A program made the position numbers and the translations under genes. Of a DNA stretch of 64,000 bases, positions 49,166 through 59,300 are shown in pieces (position 1 is the first letter of the stretch; each line of letters starts with the position of its first letter). A model generated the notes under the pieces. It did no database searches. It had not been told where the DNA came from and saw only the letters and a list, made by a program, of their open reading frames with translations. Source of the stretch: a virus; the IMG/VR virus record IMGVR_UViG_3300034108_000145, positions 62,001 to 126,000 of that record. One strand, 5' to 3'.

Positions 49166-49393
49166 ATGAAAAGACAAACTCCTGTAGAAAGACTAGCAGA
49201 CTATGTACGATCAAGGTATGACACTACTGAAGTATTTAACAACCTGGTAACCAATCTGTTACACAGAGAAATGCTACAGCGTGTAGAAGACTATAATGCT
49301 GGACATGCTGACGGTCTATGCAATCATGTTAATGATGCTAATAATTATATAAACGAACAAAACTATTTAAACGATGAAGATACTACACATTAG
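49166..49393 (+). CDS. Hypothetical protein, 75 residues
   Basis: Arg/Asn-rich, helical (MKRQTPVERLADYVRSRYDT) with a His in CNHVNDANNYINEQNYLNDE. It overlaps the phosphoesterase gene by 20 bp. The function is unknown. Confidence 0.55.
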   Translation: MKRQTPVERLADYVRSRYDTTEVFNNLVTNLLHREMLQRVEDYNAGHADGLCNHVNDANNYINEQNYLNDEDTTH

Positions 49394-50066
49394 TGATACT
49401 CACGGATACCACAATCAGTTTCCTGATAGCACTTGGGAAGGTATAGATGTAGTAGTTCACAGCGGTGACTGCTCTAATTGGTTTGCTGTACATATGAATG
49501 AGCCAGAAGTTGTTAACTTCTTAAACTGGTACGAGATGATACCAGTAAAGCATAAGATATATGTAGCCGGTAATCATGATACTTCTATAGAAAGAAAGAA
49601 AGTCACACCAGCTGACTTTGCACAACGTGGTATTATCTATTTAGAGAATTCAGCTACTATTATAGACGGTGTCAAGTTCTACGGATCGCCCATTACTCCT
49701 ACGTTTGGTCAGTGGGCTTTTATGAAAGCTCGTGATAAAACACATGACGTTTGGGCTAAAATCCCAGATGACACTGATGTACTTATAGTACACGGCCCAC
49801 CTAAGGGAGTACGTGACTTATCATTTGATAGGCATGGACAGCTTGAATTCTGTGGAGATCAAGCTCTTACTAAAAGATGCTGGAAGCTACGTGATACATT
49901 AAAGCTAATGTGCTTTGGTCACATCCACAATATGGACGGTGTAGATACCAACCAAGGAGTATCTACCTACTCACACACTAAGACTAAGTTTTCTAACGCA
50001 GCTTGTGTATATGATGGCCGTTTTGATCTTGGACTTACATCTTTTGGTAATGTAATAGAAGTTTAA
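49374..50066 (+). CDS. Calcineurin-type metallophosphoesterase
   Basis: 230 residues. The five motifs are present: ISDTHG (6-11), VVVHSGDCSN (27-36), VAGNHDTSI near 64, LIVHGPP near 138 and FGHIHNMDG near 182. It dephosphorylates or cleaves a phosphodiester substrate with two metal ions. Phages use such enzymes for nucleotide recycling or RNA 3'-end processing. The substrate cannot be read. Confidence 0.9.
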   Translation: MKILHISDTHGYHNQFPDSTWEGIDVVVHSGDCSNWFAVHMNEPEVVNFLNWYEMIPVKHKIYVAGNHDTSIERKKVTPADFAQRGIIYLENSATIIDGVKFYGSPITPTFGQWAFMKARDKTHDVWAKIPDDTDVLIVHGPPKGVRDLSFDRHGQLEFCGDQALTKRCWKLRDTLKLMCFGHIHNMDGVDTNQGVSTYSHTKTKFSNAACVYDGRFDLGLTSFGNVIEV

Positions 50067-50094
50067 TAACTTTAATTTTATAAACAAACCAGCT

Positions 50095-50325
50095 ATGAAA
50101 GATTGTTGCGTATCCTGTGGTGTAGAAACCGCATATGACGAATCAACACACGTAGACATGAGAAATGGTTACGTGGAAGGTTTAGGTCAGCTATGCAGTA
50201 AATGTTACACTAGCGGTACTAATCGTACTCAGATTTTAGTACCAGAATCTACTATTATAAACACTCCTAATGATAACGAGTTAGGTAGTAAAGTAAGAAA
50301 GATTTATTATGGCTCGAAAGATTGA
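50095..50325 (+). CDS. Small zinc-finger-like protein, 76 residues
   Basis: CCVSCG at the N-terminus and CSKCYTS near residue 41 are two CxxC pairs, giving one zinc site. The rest is polar. Start MKDCCVSCGVETAYDESTHV. Function unknown. It overlaps the next gene by 17 bp. Confidence 0.6.
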   Translation: MKDCCVSCGVETAYDESTHVDMRNGYVEGLGQLCSKCYTSGTNRTQILVPESTIINTPNDNELGSKVRKIYYGSKD

Positions 50326-50563
50326 TGTAGCTAAAGCTATTATTGACCAGATGTTTATCATAGCCGGCTATCCAGAAGTCGGCTATGATGACGTTGTTGG
50401 TAGAAAAGATCAATGGTATCTCCAATGGACTATGACTGAAGCTCAAAGACAAGAGTGGATAGCGTGGGGAGTTAAGTATTTAAAAAAGAAAAGATACTAT
50501 AAAAAAATAGCTGAAAGAGAAATGGCTTTTATAGATCTTTATTGTGGACTAAAAACAGTTTGA
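50309..50563 (+). CDS. Hypothetical protein, 84 residues
   Basis: Helical, with a basic aromatic C-terminal half (YLKKKRYYKKIAEREMAFID). Start MARKIDVAKAIIDQMFIIAG. No family is recognised. Confidence 0.55.
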   Translation: MARKIDVAKAIIDQMFIIAGYPEVGYDDVVGRKDQWYLQWTMTEAQRQEWIAWGVKYLKKKRYYKKIAEREMAFIDLYCGLKTV

Positions 50564-50568
50564 TATTA

Positions 50569-50844
50569 ATGATTCAGTTAAACAATGAGTTAAACACTTT
50601 ACATAACAATGCTTGTATAAAAGTTTATGATCCTGAACATCAAAAACTTATAGGAGTATACAAGTCTTTTAGTAAAGCTGGTCAGAAATTAGGGATAAGA
50701 GCAACCTCTGTACAGAAGCATTGCTCTAGTAAGAAAAGAGTACTATCACCATTATTAAACAAAGAAGTAGCTTGTAGACTATCTTCTATAAAACAAGAAG
50801 ATAACGAGCTTATTGAAAAATCTTTAAAACGTTTTTTAACATGA
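50569..50844 (+). CDS. NUMOD-like DNA-binding domain protein
   Basis: 91 residues from MIQLNNELNTLHNNACIKVY. The middle (YDPEHQKLIGVYKSFSKAGQ, then KLGIRATSVQKHCSSKKRV) resembles the NUMOD1 helix-turn-helix module of homing endonucleases, with the strand, Ser, Ala-rich helix and C-terminal basic part. No nuclease domain is attached, so it may be a relic or a free-standing regulator. Confidence 0.5.
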   Translation: MIQLNNELNTLHNNACIKVYDPEHQKLIGVYKSFSKAGQKLGIRATSVQKHCSSKKRVLSPLLNKEVACRLSSIKQEDNELIEKSLKRFLT

Positions 50845-51110
50845 AAAAATATATAACTACAGCATTAAGCTTAGGTACAATAACACTATTGTTTTATACT
50901 ATGTTTGATTTAAAAGAACAAGTAAAACAAGTTCAAGTGCTACAGCACGAGCTAGATAGTGTTATGATTATAAAAGACAGCTTATATGAAGTAAACTTTG
51001 AAGCTCAAGTACAGAACGGCAGATATGAATTATCTCTAGACCATTTAAAGTCAGTAGATTCCATGGCAGCTTATGAATTTATAAACTTTATGGATCATGA
51101 AACGGAGTAA
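50841..51110 (+). CDS. Small membrane protein with coiled coil
   Basis: 89 residues. An N-terminal hydrophobic segment (TALSLGTITLLFYTMFDL) is followed by a heptad-like charged helix (QVKQVQVLQHELDSVMIIKD). Resembles a membrane-anchored spanin or envelope factor. It overlaps the gene before by 4 bp and the 34-residue peptide after by 14 bp. Confidence 0.55.
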   Translation: MKKYITTALSLGTITLLFYTMFDLKEQVKQVQVLQHELDSVMIIKDSLYEVNFEAQVQNGRYELSLDHLKSVDSMAAYEFINFMDHETE

Positions 51111-51201
51111 ATGGAACTGGGACTTTATATTAGTAAGTATAGTTGCAGCTGCTACTAGCTTTACATTGTGGTACAACATTATAAAATGGATAACAAAATA
51201 A
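51097..51201 (+). CDS. Small transmembrane peptide, 34 residues
   Basis: MKRSKWNWDFILVSIVAAAT followed by SFTLWYNIIKWITK, one hydrophobic segment with a basic start and end. The gene overlaps the previous one and ends 1 bp before the HAD gene, so it fits a tightly packed operon. Its function is unknown. Confidence 0.5.
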   Translation: MKRSKWNWDFILVSIVAAATSFTLWYNIIKWITK

Positions 51202-51202
51202 T

Positions 51203-51592
51203 ATGAAAGTAAGCTTTGACTTTGACGGAACATTAGAAAATAAAGATGTTCAACACTATGCTAAAGAATTAATAGAAGATGGCATAGAAGTATGGGTAGT
51301 TACTACCAGATGGGATGAAAACCACAAACATAAATATCCTCAGAACGCTACACTAGATGATCTATGGGAAGTAGTAGATAAACTAGGTATTCCTAGACAT
51401 CATGTAAGATTTACTTGTATGGAGTGGAAGCACAAGTATCTAAACGGTACCAACTTTGTATGGCACCTTGACGACAATGAAACAGAATTTGATTATGCTA
51501 GAAAGACTCAGTGTAACGTACCTATGGTAGATGTACATATGAACGGCTGGCAAAATAAATGTGAAAAACTGTTAAGAGATGCCATTAATTGA
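51203..51592 (+). CDS. HAD-like hydrolase
   Basis: 129 residues. The nucleophile motif DFDGTLE (residues 6-12) and the later Asp pair in HLDDNETEFDYAR (about residues 92-104) fit the HAD superfamily; VVTTRWDEN holds motif II. It is a small phosphatase of unknown substrate. It overlaps the DUF5522 gene by 14 bp. Confidence 0.8.
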   Translation: MKVSFDFDGTLENKDVQHYAKELIEDGIEVWVVTTRWDENHKHKYPQNATLDDLWEVVDKLGIPRHHVRFTCMEWKHKYLNGTNFVWHLDDNETEFDYARKTQCNVPMVDVHMNGWQNKCEKLLRDAIN

Positions 51593-51764
51593 GGATCAAG
51601 ATTATTACACAGAGAACGATAGGGTAATATTTACTGCCAGCTTTCACATCAAACGTGGGAGCTGTTGTGGTAATGGGTGTAGGCACTGTCCTTATACAAA
51701 GCCCCACAAGAAAAATAATACTAAACTAGAAAAGAAGTATGAAAAACCAACAGATAATCAATAG
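51579..51764 (+). CDS. DUF5522 family protein
   Basis: 61 residues with the distinctive segment FHIKRGSCCGNGCRHCPYTK (about residues 22-41), the Cys-rich signature of DUF5522 of Bacteroidota. Four Cys in CCGNGCRHC suggest metal binding. The function of the family is unknown. Confidence 0.75.
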   Translation: MPLIEDQDYYTENDRVIFTASFHIKRGSCCGNGCRHCPYTKPHKKNNTKLEKKYEKPTDNQ

Positions 51765-51897
51765 ACTTTCTTCTACAGGTATAGAAGACAGTTATATAAA
51801 AAGAATTCTTAGAAGAGCTGTTAGAAGATACAGATGTAATGGTATTAGGTTGGTATTTAGAAATTCTAAAGAAACATTACTTAACATAGAATTATGA
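51739..51897 (+). CDS. Small basic protein, 52 residues
   Basis: MKNQQIINRLSSTGIEDSYI then KRILRRAVRRYRCNGIRLVF: highly Arg-rich helix. It starts inside the DUF5522 gene and its stop overlaps the next start (ATGA). Possibly nucleic-acid binding; unproven. Confidence 0.5.
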   Translation: MKNQQIINRLSSTGIEDSYIKRILRRAVRRYRCNGIRLVFRNSKETLLNIEL

Positions 51898-52316
51898 AAA
51901 AAGCACTATACTTAGATGACCTGCGTACTCCTACAGAAACTATTCCAGGGTACGAGCCTTGGTTTGTAGTTAGAAACTACGCACAGTTTACAGAGTGGAT
52001 TAACACTCACGGTATTCCTGATCTTATATCATTTGATCATGACTTAGCCGAAGAGCATATAGACGATTATTTTAAACAGAAACTAGCGTTGGGGTACCAG
52101 CATCCAAACTATCATGAATACACTGAGAAGACTGGTTTAGATTGTGCTAAATGGTTAGTAGAATATTGTCAAGAAAAAAACGTACCTTTAAAGGGCTGTT
52201 CTGTTCACAGTCACAACCCTGTAGGTGCTAGCAATATCCATAGCTTGATAAATGGATTTAAAAAACACATGGGTTGGCCAGAAGATTGCTACATAGGCAA
52301 GCACCCCCATTCATAG
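51894..52316 (+). CDS. Cyclic-phosphate-processing receiver-like domain (cREC)
   Basis: 140 residues. The N-terminal YLDDLRTPTE with the paired Asp (LDD) and the following ISFDHDLAEEH (about residues 47-57) match the cREC family, which occurs beside RNA repair or cyclic-phosphate systems. His pairs (CSVHSHNPVG near residue 104) may be metal or phosphate ligands. The likely link to RNA-end processing is inferred from the family, not shown. Confidence 0.7.
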   Translation: MKKALYLDDLRTPTETIPGYEPWFVVRNYAQFTEWINTHGIPDLISFDHDLAEEHIDDYFKQKLALGYQHPNYHEYTEKTGLDCAKWLVEYCQEKNVPLKGCSVHSHNPVGASNIHSLINGFKKHMGWPEDCYIGKHPHS

Positions 52317-52333
52317 TAGAAAATAATAAATAA

Positions 52334-52516
52334 ATGGATATAAAAATTGTAGTATTTGACCCACACTATTTCATCTTTAGCATTGGTCTATCTTTACATA
52401 GATACGAAGAGTACGATGAGACTCACCAATGGGTAAGAAAAGAACTTGACTTTGGATTCTTATTATTCTCAGTCAGGTTTAGTATCATAAGAGATAAAGA
52501 AAAAAGAGAGGATTAG
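52334..52516 (+). CDS. Hypothetical protein, 60 residues
   Basis: Beta-strand and aromatic-rich (IVVFDPHYFIFSIGLSLHRY) with a charged tail. Last gene of the rightward block; its TAG stop lies inside the bidirectional terminator. The family is not recognised. Confidence 0.5.
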   Translation: MDIKIVVFDPHYFIFSIGLSLHRYEEYDETHQWVRKELDFGFLLFSVRFSIIRDKEKRED

Positions 52517-52530
52517 TTCCTCTCTTTTTT
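52503..52530. terminator. Bidirectional terminator between convergent genes
   Basis: AAAGAGAGGA (52503-52512) pairs with TCCTCTCTTT (52518-52527) with an A-run on one side and a T-run on the other, so it can end both the rightward replication block and the leftward giant-gene block. Confidence 0.9.
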
Positions 52531-52535
52531 TTATT

Positions 52536-55500
52536 CTATCTAGCATCTGATAACTTCTTCTGATAGTATATCATTCTGTTAATGTTATTCAATCCAGGTA
52601 TTGCTTTAGTTACTTTTAAAATAGTACGTTCACCATCATATAGAGGTTCCCCATCATCATTAGTTTCTAAGCCAGTAATACCGGCAGGGTAATGATACAA
52701 CGCAGCCCACAGTGCAGTCTTTAAGTTATTTAAAGATGTAATAGAAGGAACCATCTGAGTTGTAAGATCACCTAAAGAGTCAGTGTCAATATAAAACGTT
52801 AAGTCTCTTTTTAATAACTCCATCTGGTTTATAACCATATTCCATTTCTTTCTTTCCTCATCATCTTCATCTGGAGCTAAACCTTTGATTGCAAGGTATA
52901 TGCTTGTAATACTTATAATAGCTACTAACTCACTAAAAGCTTTACGTAAGTTTTCTTTTTCTAAATCATCAAGATCATCAGTGTTATCTGAGAACGTAGC
53001 TCTAAGCATTGCTTTAAAAGCATAAGGAACACCTTCTTCTACAAAAGCCAATCTACCTAAAGTTCTAAAATAACCTTCTACATCTCTTTCTAGAAACTCA
53101 TCATACTTTCTAGACTCATAACGGTTAGCTACAGTTTCAGGAAGCCAAGTCTTAAATAAGAACAGTAGTCTACCCATAACGTTATCCTTACCCATTATAC
53201 CTGTTCTGTTAGTAGCCAAGCCGTGTAGTCTTTTAGCTACTTGACCTGTCTTTAACATAAACTTATCATAAAGGTCTTCAAACTCTAACCCACCATTTAA
53301 TTCAGGATTATACTTACCATATAACTCTTCGTTAAATTCTAAGTTATCAGTTAAAGCTTTATACAAAGACACCTCACCTTTTTCAGTGACAATCTTAGTA
53401 TTTAAAGCCATGGCTAAAGCAGTCTGAGATTTAAATAAAAAGTCAGTACCTTTCATTAAAGTGAATGCATTAGGTAGCTTCTCTAGTATCTTATCAGCAG
53501 TAGTCTTTTTATTAATTATATTAGCCCTGTATAAACCGTCTTCACCTTCTACAGTTCCTGTATCTAACATAAACTTAAGGAGCTTAGCAGCATCTTCAGA
53601 AACCACATTACCTTTAGTCCAGAACTTAGTTATAGAACCTTTAATCATTGCAGTAGCTGTTCTTAACTCAGCAGAGTTAAAATCTCTAGCACCGGTAGCA
53701 TGAATAACATTATTAACACCACCAATCAAAAGGTTACGTAGAGCAGAAAAGGGTTGGAAAGCTAACGCAACAAGTCTTGAATACTTGATATTACTGTCAA
53801 GAGTTTTGGTAAGACTAAACAATCTACCACCTAAGTTAGAATGCTCTGACTTAAGCTTGTTAATTTCTTTCTCAATATTAACCCTTTCTATATCAGTTAA
53901 AGAATCTTTTTCTAATTCCTTATTTAAATCTTTAATCTTATTTTCAAGCTCTTGAGCTTTTCTATACTTTTCAGACTTGTGAGTACCTAACGTTATAAGC
54001 TCTTTAGCATTATAGAACTTTCTACCTTGGTACACCATAGACTCTTCTACAGGAGCCCCGTAAAAACTTCTTTTAATTTCAGACTCAACCATAGCCTGAG
54101 TATTCTTAGGAGCTACAGTTTCAACTTTAACTTCACCAAAGTTGTTTACACTCATTGTCTTACCAGTGTTCTGAATGATTTCATTCATAGCATCAACGTA
54201 ATCTTGCACCTGCAGCTTATGCTTGTATACAAGACCCATATCACCAAACATTTTCATCATCACAACCATGTCCTTAGAACGATCTTCTACAGCAACCTCT
54301 TCATTAATGAACTTAGGCTGTAAGTTGTAAACTTTTTTACCAGTAACTGGATCTACTGTTTCTCTACGCTGGTAGTCTATAGACGTAAACGTATTCATAA
54401 ACCAATCACCAAGACCTTTAGTGGCTTCTTTTAAATTAGTAAGCCCATACTCTTGAGCAATCTTTTCTGTAATAACAGGTAAGAAGTTAGACTGTAAGTC
54501 ATCAATCTCCTCTTCAGGAAGATAAGATAAGTTTTCTTTTATAAAATCTCTAAAGAATGTATAGAATTCATACAAGTCTTTATTAGCAGCAATACGAGTA
54601 AAGTTCTGATCGTAGTATCCGCTATCCTTATTATCTACCGTTTTACGTGGTATCTTAATAGTATAATACATACCCTTATAAGCATAGTTTGCTATAAGCT
54701 TTGGCTGCATCATTTGATCAATAAACTTAATAGGGTTGTGGTCATTATCCCACTTCTCTACAAGACTATTAATATATTGTTCTTTAGTCTGACCATCTGG
54801 TACAGCTAATTTATTATTTTCATAATCTACTTCTAGATCAATAGCGTAACGCTTCTTCTGATCTAAGAACTTATTATATAATCTTTCTGATTCTTTAACG
54901 ATATCAGCAATCTCATCACGAGTAAACCCTTGAGCTAACAAATCATTAACTACACTGACTCTTTGATCATCAGTATATTTATCCATCTGTAAAAAAGGTA
55001 CAGCATTAAATAAGATTGTATTCTTAGCTACCCAAGTGTTATACTGATCGTATGCCTCTTTCTTTTTAACGTTATCGTTACCGGCAGCTTCTAAAGTGTT
55101 GTTTAACACTTTACGCTTAGCTCTCATAGTATCATAATAGCTCTGAGAGTAACGACCAACTAAACCTAAAGTCTTAATTATATTATCACCAATCTTTTTA
55201 GACTGTTCTTTAAAGAAAATATTAAAGCCGTTAGCTTTAATTTCAGTATTACCTTTAATCTTGTTATAAGCATCATCAATCCTTTGATAGTTTTTATTAT
55301 GCTCTTTATCAATCTTAAGGTTGGCTTCTTGAATTATTTTAGCCAATAGACTAACAATAGGTATACCTGTTGTACTAATGTCTCTAGTTTGAGAGCTGAT
55401 CCAGTTTACATCCTCTAGACCTTTCAGATGATTGTATAAGTCATCAGGCTTGATCTCTTTGTTTTCACTAGAGAAAGTCTTAGCAATAAGTTTTACAGAG

Positions 55501-56348
55501 ATATCTGTAAGCTCACGACTAAGATTAATACTTCTTGCTTCTATAGCAGAGATACGCTTAGCATCATCATTAGATAACTCTGATAAGTTTTTAACTCCTA
55601 ATATCATAATGATATTCTTCCAAGCTTCTACCGCACGGTAAGCTATACGGATATCACCCATAGTAGATCTGCTGCTATTACGTAGCACATCTGTAGCCAT
55701 ATCAAGATCAGTTTCAGCTGTCAAGTATAAATACTCAAGCTCATTCTTTTCTTTTAACTGGGTCTTCTTTTCTATAGAGTCAGCTATAACGTCATTAAAA
55801 CGCTTAGCTTGCTTAGTCTTTTCTTCAAAGGAAAGCTTAGGGTTATTGTTAACCTTATCTCTAAGCTGTCTTGCTTCTTTAATACGTAAGTTTAAAACCT
55901 GTATAGTCTTTCTTACATAGTCAGTAAGATCACTAGTTTTTCTAGTGGCTACTGATCTATAGTAATCAGCTTTACTTTGTTTCTGACTACCCGTGTTATA
56001 AATGCTTCTAATCTCTCCTTTAGCATTCTTAAATACTTTCATACCATCAACTGTTACAACCTTTGGTTCTTCACCAGTGGTTGTCCAGTCATTACCATAC
56101 CAAGATTTAAAATCTTTAGAATACAAGTTAGCATATAAACCAAGGGCCACCTCACTAGGATCTGTAGAGTTTTTAATAAACTTACCTACATAACCCTCTA
56201 AAGATTGTTTTACATTTAGAATTACATCACTAGGTACGCCTTTCATTACCTCACTAAGTATATTATAGTAAGCTGTAGATTTTACTTCACCACCTGGTAA
56301 GTATACACTATCAATTGCATTTTGTGATCTTTTTACAAGACAAGCCAT
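52536..56348 (-). CDS. Large virion protein, 1270 residues
   Basis: A long, mostly helical protein starting MACLVKRSQNAIDSVYLPGG. It has charged coiled-coil-like stretches (NKELEKDSLTDIERVNIEKE near residue 795), a glycine-poor body, and segments with membrane-active or scaffold look near the end (VAIISITSIYLAIKGLAPDE). It lacks a recognised enzyme motif. Its place 2 bp after the giant polyprotein, on the late strand, matches crAss-like ejection/internal virion proteins. Confidence 0.75.
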   Translation of the reverse strand: MACLVKRSQNAIDSVYLPGGEVKSTAYYNILSEVMKGVPSDVILNVKQSLEGYVGKFIKNSTDPSEVALGLYANLYSKDFKSWYGNDWTTTGEEPKVVTVDGMKVFKNAKGEIRSIYNTGSQKQSKADYYRSVATRKTSDLTDYVRKTIQVLNLRIKEARQLRDKVNNNPKLSFEEKTKQAKRFNDVIADSIEKKTQLKEKNELEYLYLTAETDLDMATDVLRNSSRSTMGDIRIAYRAVEAWKNIIMILGVKNLSELSNDDAKRISAIEARSINLSRELTDISVKLIAKTFSSENKEIKPDDLYNHLKGLEDVNWISSQTRDISTTGIPIVSLLAKIIQEANLKIDKEHNKNYQRIDDAYNKIKGNTEIKANGFNIFFKEQSKKIGDNIIKTLGLVGRYSQSYYDTMRAKRKVLNNTLEAAGNDNVKKKEAYDQYNTWVAKNTILFNAVPFLQMDKYTDDQRVSVVNDLLAQGFTRDEIADIVKESERLYNKFLDQKKRYAIDLEVDYENNKLAVPDGQTKEQYINSLVEKWDNDHNPIKFIDQMMQPKLIANYAYKGMYYTIKIPRKTVDNKDSGYYDQNFTRIAANKDLYEFYTFFRDFIKENLSYLPEEEIDDLQSNFLPVITEKIAQEYGLTNLKEATKGLGDWFMNTFTSIDYQRRETVDPVTGKKVYNLQPKFINEEVAVEDRSKDMVVMMKMFGDMGLVYKHKLQVQDYVDAMNEIIQNTGKTMSVNNFGEVKVETVAPKNTQAMVESEIKRSFYGAPVEESMVYQGRKFYNAKELITLGTHKSEKYRKAQELENKIKDLNKELEKDSLTDIERVNIEKEINKLKSEHSNLGGRLFSLTKTLDSNIKYSRLVALAFQPFSALRNLLIGGVNNVIHATGARDFNSAELRTATAMIKGSITKFWTKGNVVSEDAAKLLKFMLDTGTVEGEDGLYRANIINKKTTADKILEKLPNAFTLMKGTDFLFKSQTALAMALNTKIVTEKGEVSLYKALTDNLEFNEELYGKYNPELNGGLEFEDLYDKFMLKTGQVAKRLHGLATNRTGIMGKDNVMGRLLFLFKTWLPETVANRYESRKYDEFLERDVEGYFRTLGRLAFVEEGVPYAFKAMLRATFSDNTDDLDDLEKENLRKAFSELVAIISITSIYLAIKGLAPDEDDEERKKWNMVINQMELLKRDLTFYIDTDSLGDLTTQMVPSITSLNNLKTALWAALYHYPAGITGLETNDDGEPLYDGERTILKVTKAIPGLNNINRMIYYQKKLSDAR

Positions 56349-56350
56349 AG

Positions 56351-59300
56351 TTATAATTTACATTGATTTTCTAATTCTAGTTCAGTAGGAAACTCAGCAG
56401 CAGTTACTTGTGTACCTACTGACTTCATTGGGTTCTCAAAAGTTGGCTGTACAAAAGCACCTGTTTCATTAGCTACAGTATTTGTAAGTACGTACACCTT
56501 ATTTCTAGCACGTGATACAGCAGTATAAAGTATCTGAGCATAAGACTTAGGAGTAAGAATCATTTCTCCTGATTGCATGCTCGGACGCACATGTTGTGCT
56601 ATGTTCTTATCATGTACAAAAGGATGATTATAAGTCTGACCTTGAACTTTATGAGCTGACATTATATATCCATGGAAAACATCAGTTATTCCACTGTCTT
56701 TCAATCTCATATATTTAAAGTAAGGTAAGAATGATCCATCTTCTAAAATATATCCTTTCCTTTGACTATCATATCTAGAAGGTATAAACTGCTCAACAAA
56801 CTTTTTATCAAAGGCATCAAAGCTAACAACCTGTTTACCGTAATGTGCAGTTATAGCATAAACAGGTACGTTGATTAAATCACTTTTTCTATTAGTACCT
56901 AGGTTATATGTTTTAACAACACTTTTAATAGACTTGATAACAACTCTACTATTCTTAGGCATCTCAATAGCTTTACCGTTTTCTGTTTTAGCGTTGATTG
57001 TAGACCCTAAGAATATAGGTTCTCCATCTACAAAATAACCCTCTTCAGCTTTAGCACCAAATAAATTAGTTCTTAAGATGTTATTAATAGTAACAGTGTT
57101 AATATGCTTTTCATTATTGTAAGCAATCATCACAGCATTCTGAGAGTTAAACGGATCTTGTTTAAAAATATTTACATAGTCTGTATAGAACTTCTTAATG
57201 TTTGAGGTGTAAAGTACATTCTCAGAAGATGTAGTTACAGTGTTATCTAACATCTTTTCAATTCTTAAGCCTGTAGCCGCAGAAGGCATACCTTTCTCTA
57301 ACTGCTGATTATAATAGTCTACAGCTCTACGGAATCTAAAACCAAGATCTGTAATATCTTGATTCTTAGTACGTTCTACTTTAGATAGGCCAATACTCTT
57401 AGATGGATTCTTCATTAGATTAATAGCAAATCCATCTTCATCAGGACGCACTCCAATAGGAGGAATCTGTGAGTAGTCACCCATAAACAAAATCTTAAGC
57501 TTACTATCTCCAAACTCACCACTTCTTTCTCTAAGACGTTGTTTAATAGCATCTATTTCACGCTGACCAATCATTGATGCTTCATCAATAACTAACCAGT
57601 CTACAGTAAATATTGGAGGATAAGGTTTTGGCTTATCACCATCAGTATATTCTGATAGAGGTATTAAGTCAAAGGTTTCTTCACCCGCAGAATTAATCTT
57701 AGGTCTAGACCCTAATAATGAAGCAAGTGTAACAGCTTCTTCATTACCTGCACGAACTAACTCACCTTTAGCAGTGTGAGATATAGCAGTGTAACCCACT
57801 TTAACTTTTTCAGCTGTATTACTTAAAGCTTTATTAATAGCACTTGCTACAGAAGCAGTCTTACCGGTACCACCTGGTCCGTACAGTAAGAACACGTTGT
57901 CTTCTAACTTCTCAGTAGTAGGCTTGTTTAAGAATTCAGATACAGTATCAATAGCTATTATCTGATCTTCGTTTGCTTTAAAGGAACCGTTTGGTGTTTT
58001 TAACATATAGAAATCTTGTGTTGTTGTATCTTGTGGGTTGTTTATGTCATCCATATTTAACTGACCTTCATTAGGATCTCCGTTAATAGTTTCTTCATCA
58101 GAATGATCTTGAATATCCGGTTCAGTTATAAGCTTTACAATAGTATCTACACCATTATATAAAGCTGATTTGTTATCAATTTTTACTCCAATAATATCAG
58201 CAAGAGAAGCTACCAAGTTTCTTAACATCTCTTTGAATCTCTCAAGGATACTTGTATTAGTATTCTCATTATACATAGTTTGGTTCATGAACTGTTGGAA
58301 GGTTCTATCAGTCATGATCATACTTACAAACTCATCAACATTTGTAAGACCATAGTACATAGACTTCTCTTTAGGAGAAAGATCTACATCCTGATTACTA
58401 CCAAACAACTTATCAATCACCTCAGTAAGCTTAGGACCATGCTCTTCAGAATCTATCATTCTTTCTTGTAGATCCTTAAACATGTTTGTAAGCCCTGTTG
58501 CAAAGATAATCTGTCTTTTGTTAAGACTAGCTTTATTTTCTCTAAAACGCTTAAGAATATCTGCAGTGGCAGCATGCATAACTTCATGCATAATCACTGT
58601 CTCTAAGTTAGCTTTAGCTGTTTGTTTAGGATTATCCTTCTTAGCTAGCTCAGCATTGATTCTAATTATACCCGGAGCGTAAGTTCCAGGGTGGGCCATC
58701 TCGTTATCTATAATAACATTAGCGTCTTTGATGCTACCAGACTGACCTAAAATCTTAATTAAGTCTTTAAAGAATGGATTAGTAGTAGTCTTAAAGATGT
58801 TATTTAAAACAGTCTTAACGCTATTATCACCATCCATATTAGGGATAAGCTCTTTTACTACAGGGTCTGTCTGTGCTTGACCAAACTCAACAGGTTGATT
58901 CTGAAGCTCTTCTAGATTAATCTCAGTAGTGTCATCCATATCCATACCTAACATGTCATCCAAGTTAAGAGTATCAGTAGGATCTGTGATAACTATCTCT
59001 TCTGTAGGGTTTATTTGTGTACTAACATCAGCAATAGAAGTTTCTGTTCTTACAGAGTTAAAGGTATTATCATATACGTCAAAGATAGCTTGTAAAGACT
59101 CCTCAGTCATTTTACCATTATCTTGTCTACTACCTATACCAGCAAAGTTTTTAGATAGAACAGGAACTCCAGAAGCAGCAAACTCCTTACCGTTCCATGT
59201 ATACCATGAATTATCTTTAAGGTTGAATACATGGGTTTCTTTATTGTTAGCTTGAGCCATAGCTACAGCCCAACCAGTACCACCTTCTACAAACATTTTA

